DNA of 5,639 nt from an uncultured Bacteroidales bacterium (GTDB lineage: Bacteria > Bacteroidota > Bacteroidia > Bacteroidales > Paludibacteraceae), in assembly GCA_946405045.1 (NCBI GenBank), contig CAMJFV010000150.1, positions 1 to 5,639 of the forward strand, read 5' to 3'. Position numbers and translations under genes: made by a program. Shown piece after piece: positions 4,608 to 5,639 of the stretch. The notes beneath the pieces were generated by a model. That model saw only the letters and a program-made list of their open reading frames with translations, was not told where the DNA came from and searched no databases. The first letter of the stretch is position 1. Each line of letters begins with the position of its first letter.

Positions 4608-5639
4608 TTAACATTTAGCCTTTGCCAAAGCCTGCTTGATATCTTCGATTAGATCATCAGCGTCTTCGATACCGACAGAAAGACGGATCAAATCAGGAGA
4701 AATGCCTCCCTCAATTAGTTGCTCGTCTGTAAGCTGACGGTGAGTATGAGATGCTGGATGAAGCACACAAGAGTGACAATCGGCAACGTGTGTAGCGATA
4801 CCAATAAGTTTCAAGTTGTCCATGAACTTGATTGAGAACTCACGTCCACCCTTCAATCCGAATGCCATAACGCCACATGTTCCATTTGGACAATACTTCT
4901 GCTGCAATGCGTGGTCTGGGTCAGACTCAAGCTCAGAATAGTTGATCCAAGCAACCTGATCGTTAGACTTCAAGAATTTAGCGATCTTCAACGCATTGTC
5001 ATGGTGCTGTCTCATACGTACATGAAGAGTCTGCAAACCAAGATTTAGATAGAATGCATTCTGAGGAGACTGGATTGAACCAAAGTCTCTCATCAACTGA
5101 GCTGTAGCCTTAGTGATGTAAGCACCCTTACCGAATGCCTTTGTATATGTCAAACCATGGTATGAAGGGTCTGGAGCACAAAGTCCAGGGAATTTGTCTG
5201 CATACTTGTCCCAGTCAAAATTTCCGCTGTCGATGATAGCACCACCTACACCTACTCCCTGGCCATCCATATATTTAGTAGTAGAGTGAGTTACGATATC
5301 AGCACCGAACTCGATAGGACGGCAGAATACTGGAGTTGGGAAAGTGTTGTCGATAATCAACGGAACTCCGTGAGAGTGAGCGATCTTTGCATAACGCTCG
5401 ATATCGAAAATACGGACACCTGGGTTAGATACAGTCTCACCAAAAACCAACTTTGTGTTTGGCTTGAATGCCGCATTGATTTCCTCGTCTGTTGCATCCT
5501 CGCTTACGAAAGTCACTTCGATTCCCATTTTTGGAAGAGTTGTACCAATCAAATTGAATGTACCTCCGTAGATATTGTTGAATGCGATCACGTGACCACC
5601 AGCCTCGCAAATATTGAAGATTGCGAAAAAGTTTGCCGC
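4608..5639 (-). CDS. metY: O-acetylhomoserine sulfhydrylase (MetY), N-terminus cut by window
   Basis: PLP-dependent enzyme of the Cys/Met metabolism family that makes homocysteine from O-acetylhomoserine and sulfide (methionine synthesis, cytoplasm). The frame stays open to the right edge, beginning AANFFAIFN, so 343 C-terminal residues are seen. From the usual length of about 430, some 85 residues are missing. In the visible fragment Asp97 (DNTF) should contact the pyridine nitrogen and Lys122 (HSTTKYMDGQG) should be the Schiff-base lysine. YHGLTYTKAFG (160-170), the HPASHTHRQL segment (294-303) and RLSVGIED (319-326, with a carboxylate-binding Arg) favour MetY over cystathionine gamma-synthase MetB. 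The GTG at 5591 is internal (a Val), not a start. Codon choice is biased to preferred codons, suggesting good expression. The stop codon is followed by the shared hairpin. The promoter is outside the window. Confidence 0.94.
   Translation of the reverse strand, partial: AANFFAIFNICEAGGHVIAFNNIYGGTFNLIGTTLPKMGIEVTFVSEDATDEEINAAFKPNTKLVFGETVSNPGVRIFDIERYAKIAHSHGVPLIIDNTFPTPVFCRPIEFGADIVTHSTTKYMDGQGVGVGGAIIDSGNFDWDKYADKFPGLCAPDPSYHGLTYTKAFGKGAYITKATAQLMRDFGSIQSPQNAFYLNLGLQTLHVRMRQHHDNALKIAKFLKSNDQVAWINYSELESDPDHALQQKYCPNGTCGVMAFGLKGGREFSIKFMDNLKLIGIATHVADCHSCVLHPASHTHRQLTDEQLIEGGISPDLIRLSVGIEDADDLIEDIKQALAKAKC

Noticed and set aside
5589..5591. GTG as the start of metY
   Set aside because: The frame continues upstream to the window edge with conserved family sequence (AANFFAIFN...EAGGH), so this is an internal valine.
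1..5639. CRISPR array, tRNA/rRNA genes, insertion sequences, toxin-antitoxin or defence genes
   Set aside because: I looked for regularly spaced repeats, cloverleaf-like segments, terminal inverted repeats around a transposase, and paired small genes; nothing supported any of these.

Overview
This 5.6-kb window looks like ordinary chromosomal DNA from a member of the Bacteroidota, most likely the order Bacteroidales. It is AT-rich. It carries promoter-like sequences of the Bacteroidetes type (TAnnTTTG, once with a TTG about 20 bases upstream), A-rich leaders without clear Shine-Dalgarno sequences, and proteins that read like Bacteroidales orthologues. I cannot name the genus from the sequence.

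Layout, left to right. (1) 18-2156, minus: a ComEC/Rec2-type DNA-uptake channel with a degenerate C-terminal domain. (2) 2245-2895, minus: ribulose-phosphate 3-epimerase (rpe), with its own promoter and a perfect-stem terminator. (3) 3062-3292, minus: a 76-residue bacterial SH3-domain protein with a strong terminator. (4) 3383-3751, minus: a 122-residue Ala/Glu-rich lipoprotein with the codon use of a highly expressed gene. A terminator hairpin separates it from the SH3 gene, and a 9-base segment just after its stop codon could pair with part of that hairpin. (5) 3752-3881: an AT-rich divergent promoter region with two T8 tracts. (6) 3882-4547, plus: a YfiH/PgeF-family protein. (7) 4577-4602: a hairpin between convergent genes. 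(8) 4608 to the right edge, minus: most of an O-acetylhomoserine sulfhydrylase (MetY), cut by the window end.

The genes do not form one pathway. rpe serves the pentose phosphate pathway, metY sulfur assimilation into methionine, pgeF nucleoside or peptidoglycan quality control, and comEC DNA import. No mobile element, CRISPR array, RNA gene or defence system is visible. No gap between genes exceeds 300 bases.

The points most worth a second look are regulatory: a possible translation-coupled attenuator between the lipoprotein and SH3 genes, an identical 9-base stem arm used in two terminators 2.4 kb apart, and small palindromes ahead of rpe and comEC. I did not find a convincing new multi-gene system.
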